Origin: Marivivens donghaensis
Lineage (GTDB): Bacteria > Pseudomonadota > Alphaproteobacteria > Rhodobacterales > Rhodobacteraceae
NCBI RefSeq assembly: GCF_011806565.1
Contig: NZ_JAATOP010000004.1
Location: 124,001 to 188,000 of the forward strand
Length of the DNA stretch: 64,000 nucleotides
Direction of reading: 5' to 3'
Shown: positions 1 to 10,068 of the stretch, in pieces
How the letters are laid out: every line of letters starts with the position of its first letter
Numbering within the stretch: position 1 is the stretch's first letter
Program-made: the position numbers and the translations under genes
Notes under the pieces: generated by a model
Told to the model about the DNA's origin: nothing
Seen by the model: only the letters and a program-made list of their open reading frames with translations
The model's database searches: none

Positions 1-163
1 CCCACCACGGCTTTTCATTGTTCGCCGCAAGGTTGCGGAAAAAAGTTTGTGCGGTATTGATGAACCCAGCGTCCACATCGGTCTCCGATTTAGCGATCCC
101 CGCACAGTCCGGTCTGTTTTTGACTGTCTGGACGAAAATTTTAGTACAGCGTAAGGCTGCTTT

Positions 164-1540
164 ATGAGTCGAATTGTTCCTTCTTGGCGAGATGATTTCA
201 AGCCGCTGATCAGGCTGGGCCTGCCGCTTATCGGGACCTCCGTGATGGGGTTCCTGATGGTGATGATCGATTCCCTGATGCTGGGTTGGTACAACGTCAC
301 ATCGCTGGCGGCCGCCTCCATCGCGGGGTCGTATTTCTTTATCCTGTTCACGCTCGGCGCGGGTGTCGGCTATGCCGTGATGCCCATCGTTGCCGCGGCC
401 TCGGCCGTGCAGGACGAAGTCCGCGTGCGCCGCGTCACCCGCATGGCGTTCTGGTGGGCTCTGGTATTCTTCGCTCTGGCGTTCCCGCTGTTCTTCTACT
501 CGGGCAAGATCCTGCTGCTGATGGGGCAGGAGGAGCAGATCGCGGCCGAGGGCCAGATGTACCTGCGCATCATGTGGATCACGCTGCTGCCCGCGATGCT
601 GGCCAACGTGCTGCGCTCGTTCCTGTCCGCGCTCGACCGCACCGCCGTGCTGGTCTGGTCGACGATTGCGGCGGTCGCCCTGAACGGCGTTGTCAACTAC
701 CTGCTGATCTTCGGTAACTACGGTTTCCCCGAGCTGGGTATCCGCGGCGCGGCGATTGCCTCGTGCTCCGTCCAGACGCTGATGATGGTGATCATGGCGT
801 TCTATGCCAACTGGCGCCTACCGGCCTACAGCCTCTACCAGCGTCTGTGGAAACCCGACCGCGAGGTGTTCTTTGAAATCGCCCGCCTCGGTTTCCCGAT
901 CGGTCTGACCTCCGTGGCCGAGGTCGGTCTGTTCTCCGCCGCTGCGGTCATGATGGGCTGGATTGGCGAGGTCGAACTGGCCGCCCACGGGATCGCCCTG
1001 CAACTGGCCGGTCTGACCTTCATGTTCCACATTGGCATGAGCCAGGCGGCCACCATCCGCTGCGGTGTCAAATACGCTCACAAGGACGAGGTCGGCCTGC
1101 GCCGCACCGCCTATGCCTCGCTCGCCATCGCGCTGGCCTTTGCCGTCGGCGTCGTGACCATGTTCCTGACCGTGCCGTCGCATCTGGTCGGTATCTTCAT
1201 CGACCCAGCCGACCCGCGAGCCGATGCGGTGATCGCGTCCGGCGTCGCGCTGGTCTACCTCGCCGCGCTGTTCCAGTTCGTGGACGCGGGGCAGGTGACG
1301 GCCATCGGCGTGCTGCGCGGTGTGCAGGACACGAACGTGCCGATGTGGCTGGCGACCGTCAGCTACTGGATCATCGGTCTGCCCGCGAGCTACGTGATGG
1401 GCTTCATCTTCGGCTGGCAGCAGACGGGCATTTGGCTCGGCCTGACCGTCGGCCTCGGTGCGGCAGCCGTAACGCTCATGATCCGCTTCTGGACCAAATC
1501 CGTTAAAATCGGTGAAACCGTGGTGGCGGAGCCGGTTTAA
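164..1540 (+). CDS. MATE family efflux transporter
   Basis: A 458-residue, very hydrophobic inner-membrane protein with about twelve predicted membrane segments and the two-lobed layout of NorM/DinF-type multidrug and toxic-compound extrusion carriers, which exchange Na+ or H+ for cationic drugs. The first lobe opens with an L-R-L-G-L-P-L-I-G-T segment (about 17-26) and the second repeats the theme near 235 (A-R-L-G-F-P-I-G-L-T). Length is normal for the family. Its stop overlaps, by four bases, the stop of the convergent gene downstream. Substrate cannot be inferred. Confidence 0.9.
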   Translation: MSRIVPSWRDDFKPLIRLGLPLIGTSVMGFLMVMIDSLMLGWYNVTSLAAASIAGSYFFILFTLGAGVGYAVMPIVAAASAVQDEVRVRRVTRMAFWWALVFFALAFPLFFYSGKILLLMGQEEQIAAEGQMYLRIMWITLLPAMLANVLRSFLSALDRTAVLVWSTIAAVALNGVVNYLLIFGNYGFPELGIRGAAIASCSVQTLMMVIMAFYANWRLPAYSLYQRLWKPDREVFFEIARLGFPIGLTSVAEVGLFSAAAVMMGWIGEVELAAHGIALQLAGLTFMFHIGMSQAATIRCGVKYAHKDEVGLRRTAYASLAIALAFAVGVVTMFLTVPSHLVGIFIDPADPRADAVIASGVALVYLAALFQFVDAGQVTAIGVLRGVQDTNVPMWLATVSYWIIGLPASYVMGFIFGWQQTGIWLGLTVGLGAAAVTLMIRFWTKSVKIGETVVAEPV

Positions 1541-1926
1541 AGCCGGTCCGCTTTCTTCCTGACAAGCACAGTGCGCAGGTCGTGCATCGCGAGCAGCAGC
1601 TCGTCGGTGAACTGTTCCAGCTGCTCCGGAGTCGCCTTCGACTGCGCCCACTGGGTCGTCAGGTTCAGGTGGTCGATGGCACGGTGGATGTCGTCGATAT
1701 CCCGCTTGGCGAGCGTTTCCACCCGCGCGGCCATCCATTCCTTGATGGTCTTGAGGTCCGCCTCGCTCAGCTCGCGGTCACCCTGCGGCTTGATCTCGCC
1801 ATTTTTGACGTTGATCACCGCGATCTGGTCCATCTCGATCCGGCGTTGGCGGTTCTGGGTGTCGACACGGAAAACGCTGGCACCGTTTTCGCGAACGCGG
1901 AAGTAATATTCTGGCAGTTCGGTCAT
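1537..1926 (-). CDS. conserved hypothetical protein, 129 aa
   Basis: A small soluble protein with no signal peptide or membrane segment. The first ~50 residues look beta-rich (short strands around R-V-R-E-N-G-A-S-V-F-R-V and the I-A-V-I-N-V-K-N-G segment); the rest is charged and helical, with two amphipathic helices at about 55-125. I do not recognise the family and assign no function. It is convergent with the MATE gene, sharing four bases at the stops. Confidence 0.65.
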   Translation of the reverse strand: MTELPEYYFRVRENGASVFRVDTQNRQRRIEMDQIAVINVKNGEIKPQGDRELSEADLKTIKEWMAARVETLAKRDIDDIHRAIDHLNLTTQWAQSKATPEQLEQFTDELLLAMHDLRTVLVRKKADRL

Positions 1927-2015
1927 ACGCGTCCCTGAGGCTTTCCGTTTCTCCGCCCATACTTAACAGTCGCAGGGGCGGAGAAAAAGTCTTTCGATAC
2001 GTGCAGTGCGCGGGG

Positions 2016-3701
<1,686 letters not shown>

Positions 3702-3705
<4 letters not shown>

Positions 3706-3977
3706 CAGAGACCCGTGAAATCAGGATCAAACGTCTGAAAATGCGTTCCATGCGTCGCGGCATCAAGGAGATGGACCTCATCCTCTCCGATTATGCGGAC
3801 CGCGAACTGGTGAACATGTCCGACGCCGAGCTCGACCTTTATGAGGTCATGCTTGAAGAAAGCGATCTGGAAATGTTCAAGTGGGTGAACGGTCAGGAAC
3901 CGGCTCCCGAACGCTATTCGGCCCTGATTTCGCGTATCACGCAGGGCGCTCACGGGTTGACCGCCCCGCGTACCTAA
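3702..3977 (+). CDS. sdhE: Succinate dehydrogenase assembly factor 2 family protein
   Basis: A 91-residue SdhE/YgfY (DUF339) protein. The family helps attach FAD covalently to flavoproteins, chiefly the SdhA subunit of succinate dehydrogenase, in the cytoplasm. The signature R-G-x-x-E (R19-G20-I21-K22-E23) followed by M-D-L-I-L is intact, as is the Y-E-x-x-L-E-E-S-D helix. Size is typical. It overlaps the XRE gene by four bases (ATGA) and no sdh gene lies nearby, so its placement beside a regulator is unexplained. Confidence 0.9.
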
Positions 3978-3993
3978 GTTTTTCGGAAAAACT
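3977..3993. repeat. AT-rich inverted repeat ahead of the MarR gene
   Basis: A 7-bp stem AGTTTTT / AAAAACT with a three-base loop follows the sdhE stop. The stem is too AT-rich and the flanks lack the GC stem plus T-run of a usual terminator. It may be a weak terminator or part of the control region of the next gene. Confidence 0.3.
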
Positions 3994-4067
3994 GCATTTC
4001 GTTTACGATATGTTCTTCTTTTGGTTCTTATTCTGTTCTCAGATAACCGAAAGAGGAGATGGCCAAG

Positions 4068-4589
4068 ATGAGCCTCCATTCCGAACTCGGGGTCCAGAAG
4101 GATAATACCCTTACAAACGCGCAGAATGCGGTTTTCATGAACAATTACCTCGAGGCGCTGACGCTGGTCGAAAGGCTGCACCGTCTGCTCCTCGATGTGA
4201 TCAAGGACGAATTCGAACGCCTCGGCATTATCGAGGTGAACCCCGTCCAAGCTTTGCTGCTTTTCAACGTCGGCACGAACGAAGTCACCGCCGGAGAGCT
4301 GAAATCCCGCGGCTATTACCAAGGCTCCAACGTCAGCTACAATCTCAAGAAGCTCGTAACGCTGGACTATATGCACCACAACAGATGCATGGTCGACCGC
4401 CGCGCGGTTCGGGTGAGCCTGACCGAAAAAGGCCGCCGCATCCACGAAATCGTTGCCAAGCTGTTCGAACGCCATTCGCAGGGTCTACAGGATCGCGGTG
4501 TCGTCAGCCTCGACGGGATGGAGCATATCACCGCTTCGCTGCGCCGCATCGAACGCTACTGGGGCGACCAGATCCGCTACATTTACTGA
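4068..4589 (+). CDS. ldtR: MarR-family winged-helix regulator, LdtR type
   Basis: A 173-residue winged-helix protein. The N-terminal helices (Y-L-E-A-L-T-L-V-E-R-L-H-R) match the LdtR branch of MarR regulators in alphaproteobacteria, which control an L,D-transpeptidase and stress tolerance. The HTH is centred on T-A-G-E-L-K-S-R-G-Y-Y-Q-G-S-N-V (about 72-90) with a wing at M-V-D-R-R-A-V-R-V. An upstream ATG at 4059 is fused to the GAGGAG ribosome site (spacing zero), while the ATG at 4068 sits nine bases beyond it, so I chose 4068. No ldt gene is adjacent. Assignment to LdtR rests on recalled family similarity. Confidence 0.82.
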   Translation: MSLHSELGVQKDNTLTNAQNAVFMNNYLEALTLVERLHRLLLDVIKDEFERLGIIEVNPVQALLLFNVGTNEVTAGELKSRGYYQGSNVSYNLKKLVTLDYMHHNRCMVDRRAVRVSLTEKGRRIHEIVAKLFERHSQGLQDRGVVSLDGMEHITASLRRIERYWGDQIRYIY

Positions 4590-5263
4590 AGCGCGCCCAG
4601 CGCGAGGCTACGGACCTCGCGCAGCAACTTGCGCCGCATGGCTTTCTCGTAGTCTTCGAAACCGCTGGCGGTCTCCACAAACCGCTGCGGCCCGCGGATG
4701 ACGTTTGTTTTCCAGTAACTGATGAGTGCGTCATCGTTATCCGCGCCCAGCACCACGAGCCCGTTCACGGTCATATCGAACCGTTCGGGAATATCCTGAG
4801 GGCGGGGGCCGTTATTGTTCTGCCCGTCGCCCGACAGATCGAGCGTGTGCCGCCAGCACTCGGGCTGCTGATCCATCAGCGCCTCGCCCGTGAGGATGGC
4901 GGCCCCGATGGCCGTGGTCACATCCGACGGTGCGGTGTTGGTGGCCTCCAGCGTCGCGGCAACGTCCGCGATGGCAGCGGCGGAATCCAGTGCGGTCCAC
5001 GGCACAAGCAGCTTCACCGCTTCGGGGCCGCTCCACTGGTAAACCGCGAGCCTGATCGGCGCGATGGTGTCGGATAGAATCGCTTCGCTGACGTCCTGAG
5101 ATGTCAGCGCGCCCGCAAGCCCGTCCAGTTGCAGGCGGTATTCGGACGGGTCCACAGACCCCGATACATCAAGACCGAGCGCCAGCGCTTGCCGGCACTC
5201 GGACAGGGCAGGGGACGCCGCGAATAGCGCGGCGACCAAGGTCAGCTTACCAGTGACCGACAT
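4583..5263 (-). CDS. DUF1194 secreted protein with von Willebrand A-like fold
   Basis: A 226-residue protein with a signal peptide (residues 1-18, ending S-P-A-L-S) predicted to be exported to the periplasm. The mature part carries a VWA-type metal site: D-V-S-G-S-V (about 30-35) matches MIDAS D-x-S-x-S, with a later D-L-S-G-D-G-Q-N-N segment. DUF1194 proteins of this form are common in roseobacters; their role is unknown, perhaps protein binding. The chosen start overlaps the end of gloA by 17 bases. Its own 3' end overlaps the convergent MarR gene by seven bases. Confidence 0.8.
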   Translation of the reverse strand: MSVTGKLTLVAALFAASPALSECRQALALGLDVSGSVDPSEYRLQLDGLAGALTSQDVSEAILSDTIAPIRLAVYQWSGPEAVKLLVPWTALDSAAAIADVAATLEATNTAPSDVTTAIGAAILTGEALMDQQPECWRHTLDLSGDGQNNNGPRPQDIPERFDMTVNGLVVLGADNDDALISYWKTNVIRGPQRFVETASGFEDYEKAMRRKLLREVRSLALGALQ

Positions 5264-5675
5264 TTTCCATGCTTGCCCACGGTTCTGACGGAGCCAGCGA
5301 GTCGCCCGCTTGCAGCAGCTCGATCGAGATATTGTCGGGCGAACGGACGAACGCCATGTGACCGTCGCGCGGCGGGCGGTTGATTGTGACACCGTTGTCC
5401 ATCAGCAGCTGGCAGGTCTCGTAGATGTTGTCCACGCTGTAGGCGAGGTGGCCGAAATGGCGGCTGTCCGAGGGCAGCGCGTCATCGCCGTCCCAGTTAT
5501 AGGTCAGTTCGACAGGGCACTCTTCCTGTCCTTCGGGAGCCATGAAAATAAGGCTGAAGCGGCCGCCTTCGTTGTCGATGCGGCGGGTCTCTTTCAGGCC
5601 GAGCAGTTTGAAAAAGTCCATTGTCTTTTCCAGATCCTTAACGCGGACCATGGTGTGCAGATAGCGAAGGGTCAT
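5247..5675 (-). CDS. gloA: Lactoylglutathione lyase (glyoxalase I)
   Basis: A 142-residue VOC-fold enzyme that isomerises the methylglyoxal-glutathione hemithioacetal to S-lactoylglutathione in the cytoplasm. All four metal ligands of the class are visible: H7, E56, H76 and E119. The spacing and motifs R-V-K-D-L-E-K-T-M-D-F-F and D-x-I-S-I-E-L fit bacterial GloA. A ribosome site (AAGGAA) precedes the ATG at 5675. It is followed, with overlap, by the DUF1194 gene. Confidence 0.93.
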   Translation of the reverse strand: MTLRYLHTMVRVKDLEKTMDFFKLLGLKETRRIDNEGGRFSLIFMAPEGQEECPVELTYNWDGDDALPSDSRHFGHLAYSVDNIYETCQLLMDNGVTINRPPRDGHMAFVRSPDNISIELLQAGDSLAPSEPWASMENVGHW

Positions 5676-5731
5676 TTGAAATTCCTTTCCTTTGCGAGTG
5701 GCAACCTAGCAGGCGATCCACCCTTTGCCAG

Positions 5732-7075
5732 TCAGAAAGAGGACTCGATCCCGACCCCGACGCTCAGCTCTTCGGACCGGTAAAGCGCGACGTTGCTGTC
5801 GTTCCGGCTGGCTTGCAGGTTCAGCACGGGATGGAAGCCGTAGAGGTCCAGCGCAGGCAACCCCGCCGAGACCGTCAGCGTATCGCGGCTGTCATCGCGG
5901 CCATCCGGCGCGAGGAAGTTCGCCCCGTAAGCCCGCCAGTCGTGCCGATAGCTGAACGCGACATCCATGCCTGCGACGGGCTCGCTCAGGTCGAATGCCA
6001 ACCCGACTGCCTGCGCATCGACGCTGCGGGAGGCTGACGACGACACCGTGTCCTTCGCCTCCGCCCAGACGGTAAGGCGCCCCATGTCGGTGGGGTGGCG
6101 GAGCGCGGTGTGCAGGCTCCACGTCGCGGCGTCGATGTCGTCCGACATGTAGGTCGTCCAGTCGCGGCCCAGCTTGGCGGAGACCACGTTTTCGCCGATC
6201 CGCCAGCCGCGCGTCAGCGATACCGACTGGAAGCTGGTGAACGGATCGCCGCCGTAGGTCGAATAGACCAACTTGCCGCCCAGCGTGTAGTCGGCCTGGC
6301 CCAGCCGCCAGCTGTGGATCAGGCTGCCCGACACTTGGCGGTGCGCGTAATCGCTGCCCGATTTGCTCGGCGCTGCGGCCTGCGCTTCGTCCGAGAGGGC
6401 GACCGCCGTGCCGCCGAACGTCAGCTTTGCGGTCGTAGCGCTAGTGCGGTCCGCCTCCAGCCTGTAGCCCAAGCTGACCCGCGCCGAAGCGACCGTGCCT
6501 GAAAGCGCCTGCGCGTCCGCGCTCAGCGGCGCTTCAAACGGCATTCCGGGGATGGCGATGGAGCTTTCGGACGAGCCGTTGTTGACGTTGCTCGACGGGG
6601 AAATCGCGAGGTCCAGTTTCAGCGACAGCGGATTGCGCTGCCTTACAAAGCGGTAGTCCTCGGCCAGTTGATCGACCTTATTTTCAGGTGCCAAAGCCCG
6701 CGCACGCCGCAGCCAGAACTGCGCCCGCGTCGGATGATCCAGCCGCGCATGGGCGAGGGCGATTAGACGTGCGGCCTGAAACCGGACGTCGTCATTCTCG
6801 GACAGCCCGAAAGCGGTGGAGGCATGGTCCAGCGACACCGCGAAATCACCCATGGCCGATGCCGCCTCGGCCCGCAGCAGGTGGGCGGAAATGTCGTCCG
6901 GATCACGCGCCAGCAGCCCCTCTGCCAGCAGCGCCGTATCCTGCGGGTAGCCGTTCGCCAGCGCCTGCGCCGCCAGATCGCGGGCTTCCAGCGGCGAAAG
7001 CGTCTGCTCTGCCGCTGCCAATGGCGCCGCGAACGCAAGGAGCGCCGCTGCGGCAATCGCTGTCTTAGAAGTCAC
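5732..7075 (-). CDS. Surface lipoprotein assembly modifier (Slam)-type outer-membrane protein
   Basis: A 447-residue protein with a Sec signal (cleavage after A-A-A near residue 22), helical TPR-like repeats at about 28-130, then a long beta-rich part (150-447) of alternating hydrophobic strands ending in phenylalanine, as expected for an outer-membrane barrel. This TPR plus DUF560 barrel layout is that of Slam proteins, which move particular lipoproteins across the outer membrane to the cell surface. The gene directly upstream encodes a lipoprotein, and the two overlap by 11 bases. In Neisseria the Slam gene is likewise paired with its client. Confidence 0.8.
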   Translation of the reverse strand: MTSKTAIAAAALLAFAAPLAAAEQTLSPLEARDLAAQALANGYPQDTALLAEGLLARDPDDISAHLLRAEAASAMGDFAVSLDHASTAFGLSENDDVRFQAARLIALAHARLDHPTRAQFWLRRARALAPENKVDQLAEDYRFVRQRNPLSLKLDLAISPSSNVNNGSSESSIAIPGMPFEAPLSADAQALSGTVASARVSLGYRLEADRTSATTAKLTFGGTAVALSDEAQAAAPSKSGSDYAHRQVSGSLIHSWRLGQADYTLGGKLVYSTYGGDPFTSFQSVSLTRGWRIGENVVSAKLGRDWTTYMSDDIDAATWSLHTALRHPTDMGRLTVWAEAKDTVSSSASRSVDAQAVGLAFDLSEPVAGMDVAFSYRHDWRAYGANFLAPDGRDDSRDTLTVSAGLPALDLYGFHPVLNLQASRNDSNVALYRSEELSVGVGIESSF

Positions 7076-8087
7076 GGTAAACGATGAAACCGCCGGTTTC
7101 CTGCCAACCGATATCGAGGTTGCCCGAGTTCTCGACGACCAGCACGCCGACGATCTCGCCGCCGTCGTTCGGGTCGGTCGTGTCTCCCGCCATGATGGCG
7201 TAGTATGTGCCTTCCTCGTAGGTCTCGCCGTCGACGGCGTTGATCACGGTACCCATGACCTCGCCGTTGGAGTCCATGGTCACATCGGTTGCGATCACGC
7301 GGTAGAAGTCCGGCATCTCGATGTCGGTGACGATATCGCCGTTTTCGTCGAACGCTTCGCGGTTCGTCACGGTCAGACCCACCGTCGGGCCTTCACCAAA
7401 GCCTTCGAAGTCGATCGAGACCTGTGCATCGGCGCGGGTGTAGTTGATGCCGGTGGTACCGTCGAACACGCGCACGCCGCCGTAGTTACCGTTGAACACA
7501 GCCTGACCGTCAGTCGGGATGACCACTGCGCCTTCGCGTTGATAGACAAAGCCGCCGAAACCGTAGCCCATGTACCCGCCCGTCCGCACGATCGCGAACG
7601 AAGTCCGCGGGCGGTCGTTGGCGGTGTTCTGGGACATGCCGACCACAGCGCGATAGCGGCTGATCTGCGTCACGTCATCGCCGGTGATATCGTCGGTCAC
7701 CGTGGTATCGGCCTCGTAGATGGCGTAGCCGCCGATCGTACCGATGGCGGTGTTGCGCTCGTAAATATCGTCGCCGTCAAAGGCGAGGCCGCGCACCGTC
7801 AGCTCGTCCTTATCAGCGTCATAGCTGAAGTTGCGGGCATGGCCGCCGGTGCCGCTTTCGCTGTCCTGCGCTTCATAGCGGAAAATGCGGTATTCGGCCG
7901 TCGGTTCTTCGGTGCCCGGGGGCAGGGAGGTGCCGTCGGTCTCGAGCCCGCCTTCTTCCTCGGTTTCTTCGACGACCTCTTCAACGGGTTCTTCTACGAC
8001 TTCTTCTTCAACCTCGAACAAGGGCTGACCGCCCCCACATGCAGAGAGGAGCGCAAGAAATGCGCAAGTCGTGAGAAAGCGGGACAT
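7065..8087 (-). CDS. Lipoprotein, probable surface-exposed client of the adjacent Slam
   Basis: A 340-residue lipoprotein: signal M-S-R-F-L-T-T-C-A-F-L-A-L-L-S-A-C gives lipobox L-S-A-C with acylated C17. A glutamate-rich spacer (about 24-45) follows, then a glycine- and beta-rich body, ending G-G-F-I-V-Y-R-D-F. The plan (lipid anchor, flexible acidic linker, C-terminal beta-barrel-like domain) resembles TbpB/HpuA/fHbp-type Slam substrates, though I cannot name a ligand. The start at 8087 is preferred over an upstream in-frame ATG because it gives a proper lipoprotein signal. It overlaps the slam gene by 11 bases. Confidence 0.75.
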   Translation of the reverse strand: MSRFLTTCAFLALLSACGGGQPLFEVEEEVVEEPVEEVVEETEEEGGLETDGTSLPPGTEEPTAEYRIFRYEAQDSESGTGGHARNFSYDADKDELTVRGLAFDGDDIYERNTAIGTIGGYAIYEADTTVTDDITGDDVTQISRYRAVVGMSQNTANDRPRTSFAIVRTGGYMGYGFGGFVYQREGAVVIPTDGQAVFNGNYGGVRVFDGTTGINYTRADAQVSIDFEGFGEGPTVGLTVTNREAFDENGDIVTDIEMPDFYRVIATDVTMDSNGEVMGTVINAVDGETYEEGTYYAIMAGDTTDPNDGGEIVGVLVVENSGNLDIGWQETGGFIVYRDF

Positions 8088-8228
8088 GGCCGGACCTGTA
8101 TGTTTTTGTTTGGCTGCTCTTTTCCAAGACAATCATCGTGGAACGTCAGTTCTGTCAACCGTAACGGATAGCGTTGTTATCTGATTGTATCAAAGCAGCC
8201 ACGCGAAAGGGGTATCTGGCTAATTGCC

Positions 8229-8261
8229 GCGAAGGGCCCGAAGACAGTTGTCGCCCTTCGC
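8229..8261. repeat. Inverted repeat in the thyX leader
   Basis: Arms GCGAAGGG (8229-8236) and CCCTTCGC (8254-8261) are separated by 17 bases. The hairpin lies about 40 bases ahead of the thyX start in the 214-bp divergent gap. It lacks a T-run, so it is more likely an mRNA leader structure or protein-binding site than a terminator. Confidence 0.35.
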
Positions 8262-8301
8262 CTTTGAAGGTTAAAAAGCCTGCGAAGCCAGAGGAGTCAT
8301 C

Positions 8302-9210
8302 ATGCCCATTACGCCCGAACAGGAAGCCGAAGTCGCCGAACTGCGCGCCGAAACCCGTCAGACGCTCCGCGCCGTGTCGGAGGGCATGGAAAAGCACCTC
8401 TACACCATCAAGCCGGTGCTCGATCACGGTTTCATCCGCGTCGTTGACTACATGGGCGACGATGCCGCGATCTGTCAGGCGGCCCGCGTGTCCTATGGCC
8501 GTGGCACCAAGTCGGTGAAAAACGACGAGGGCCTGATCCGCTACCTGATGCGTCACTGGCACTCCAGCCCGTTCGAGATGTGCGAGATCAAACTCCACGT
8601 CAAACTGCCCGTTTTCGTGGCCCGCCAGTGGATCCGTCACCGCACCGCGAACGTGAATGAATACTCGGGCCGTTACTCGATCCTCGACCGTGAGTTCTAC
8701 ATCCCGCAGCCCGAAGTGCTCGCCGCGCAGTCGGTCGTGAACAATCAGGGCCGCGGTGAAGTGCTGCAAGGCGAAGAGGCAGAGCGCGTGCTCGAATACC
8801 TCAAGGCCGACGCCGCCCGCGCCTACGACCACTACGAAGAGATGATCAGTCAGAACGGCCAGCAGGGCCTCGCCCGCGAACTGGCCCGCATGAACCTGCC
8901 CGCGAACATCTATACCCAGTGGTACTGGAAGGTGGACCTGCACAACCTGCTGCACTTCCTGCGCCTGCGCGCAGACAGCCACGCCCAGTACGAAATCCGC
9001 GTCTATGCCGAAGAGCTGTGCAAAGTGGTCGCCGACTGGGTGCCCGCAGCTTATGGCGCGTTCGAAGACTACCGCATGGGCGGCGCGACCCTGTCCGAAA
9101 AGGCGCTGGGCTGCATTCGTGCGATGCTGAAAGGCGAAGAGGTCACGCAGGAAACCAGCGGCATGTCCGTCGGCGAATGGCGTGAGTTCCAGCAAGTGCT
9201 GGAAGGCTGA
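8302..9210 (+). CDS. thyX: FAD-dependent thymidylate synthase
   Basis: A 302-residue ThyX, which makes dTMP from dUMP using methylenetetrahydrofolate, NADPH and FAD. The signature R-H-R-x7-S (here R112[14 protein letters not shown]126) is complete and carries the FAD/dUMP-binding arginines and histidine. An in-frame N-terminal ~35-residue extension before the core is usual in alphaproteobacteria. The start has GGAG upstream (8291-8294). No thyA is seen in the window. Stand-alone transcription unit. Confidence 0.95.
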   Translation: MPITPEQEAEVAELRAETRQTLRAVSEGMEKHLYTIKPVLDHGFIRVVDYMGDDAAICQAARVSYGRGTKSVKNDEGLIRYLMRHWHSSPFEMCEIKLHVKLPVFVARQWIRHRTANVNEYSGRYSILDREFYIPQPEVLAAQSVVNNQGRGEVLQGEEAERVLEYLKADAARAYDHYEEMISQNGQQGLARELARMNLPANIYTQWYWKVDLHNLLHFLRLRADSHAQYEIRVYAEELCKVVADWVPAAYGAFEDYRMGGATLSEKALGCIRAMLKGEEVTQETSGMSVGEWREFQQVLEG

Positions 9211-9303
9211 TTTTTGCGACGCTGCTGCCGGTCCTTTCAGATCGGCAGTTCGCCCTGTTTAACGAAGGATGGACGCGGTCGTGAAAGCCACCGCGTCGTC
9301 AAA

Positions 9304-9513
9304 TCAGTCCATCTTGGTCAGGTTGCCGGCCATCTGGCGACCGTCACGACCCTCGATCAGTTCGAACTCGATTTTCTGGTTGTCGGCAAGGCCGGTCATG
9401 CCGGAACGTTCCACTGCCGAAATATGAACAAACACATCTTTGCCGCCCCCATCGGGTGCGATAAATCCGTAGCCTTTAGTCGTATTGAACCATTTCACGG
9501 TGCCAGTCGGCAT
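9304..9513 (-). CDS. Cold-shock domain protein
   Basis: A 69-residue OB-fold RNA/DNA-binding protein of the CspA family. RNP1 (K-G-Y-G-F-I, 13-18) and RNP2 (V-F-V-H, 27-30) are intact, so it should bind single-stranded RNA and act as an RNA chaperone. The start at 9513 is set by GGAG eight bases upstream; the longer reading frame lacks support. An unusually long, A-rich 178-bp gap separates it from the divergent reductase gene, consistent with a long regulated csp leader. Confidence 0.93.
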   Translation of the reverse strand: MPTGTVKWFNTTKGYGFIAPDGGGKDVFVHISAVERSGMTGLADNQKIEFELIEGRDGRQMAGNLTKMD

Positions 9514-9691
9514 CCTAGTACTCCTTTGTTTAGTCTCTCCCAAATTCGGAAGAACGCGACACCGCAAGATGCCCCAGCACAGGCACGTCGAAGGGTCACG
9601 CAATAAAAAGACTAACACGATTCTAGAAAACTCAAATGACAACCTTGCAGGTATGGGGATTTCCGTTCCACATGCCGAAAACGGAGGCATT

Positions 9692-10018
9692 ATGAAGGTA
9701 TTTTCCCTTTCTACGTGCGACACTTGTCGCAAAGCTGTGCGTGAAATGACCGAAGCGGGCCTGAACGTGGAGGTCACTGACATCCGCAAGGACGGCATGT
9801 CCGCCGAGGACATCGGTCAGATCGTTTCCGCTTTCGGTGACAAAGCGGTTAACAAGGCGTCGGCGACGTGGCGCAACCTCTCGGACGAAGACAAGGCCCG
9901 CGATCCCGCCGATCTGATCGCCGACAATCCCACAGTCATGAAGCGGCCCGTCATCGTCAAAGACGGTCTGTGGTTTCAGGGCTGGACCGCCAAGACAAAG
10001 GCCGAAGTGCTCGGCTAA
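9692..10018 (+). CDS. ArsC/Spx-family reductase-like protein
   Basis: A 108-residue thioredoxin-fold protein of the ArsC/Spx/YffB group. It has C9-D-T-C12 near the N-terminus, D-I-R-K-D-G in the second strand region and the K-R-P-V-I-V segment typical of the family. It lacks an ars context, so arsenate reduction is not implied; YffB-like glutathione-linked reductases of unknown substrate are equally possible. The ATG at 9692 has GGAGG at a good distance. It ends just before a bidirectional terminator shared with thrS. Confidence 0.8.
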   Translation: MKVFSLSTCDTCRKAVREMTEAGLNVEVTDIRKDGMSAEDIGQIVSAFGDKAVNKASATWRNLSDEDKARDPADLIADNPTVMKRPVIVKDGLWFQGWTAKTKAEVLG

Positions 10019-10021
10019 CGA

Positions 10022-10050
10022 AAAAGGCCCGCCAGAACGGCGGGCCTTTT
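10022..10050. terminator. Bidirectional Rho-independent terminator
   Basis: A perfect 12-bp stem AAAAGGCCCGCC / GGCGGGCCTTTT with a five-base loop, A-run on the left and T-run on the right. It lies between the convergent ArsC-like gene and thrS and can serve both. Confidence 0.9.
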
Positions 10051-10068
10051 CAATTCCGATGAGCGCGA

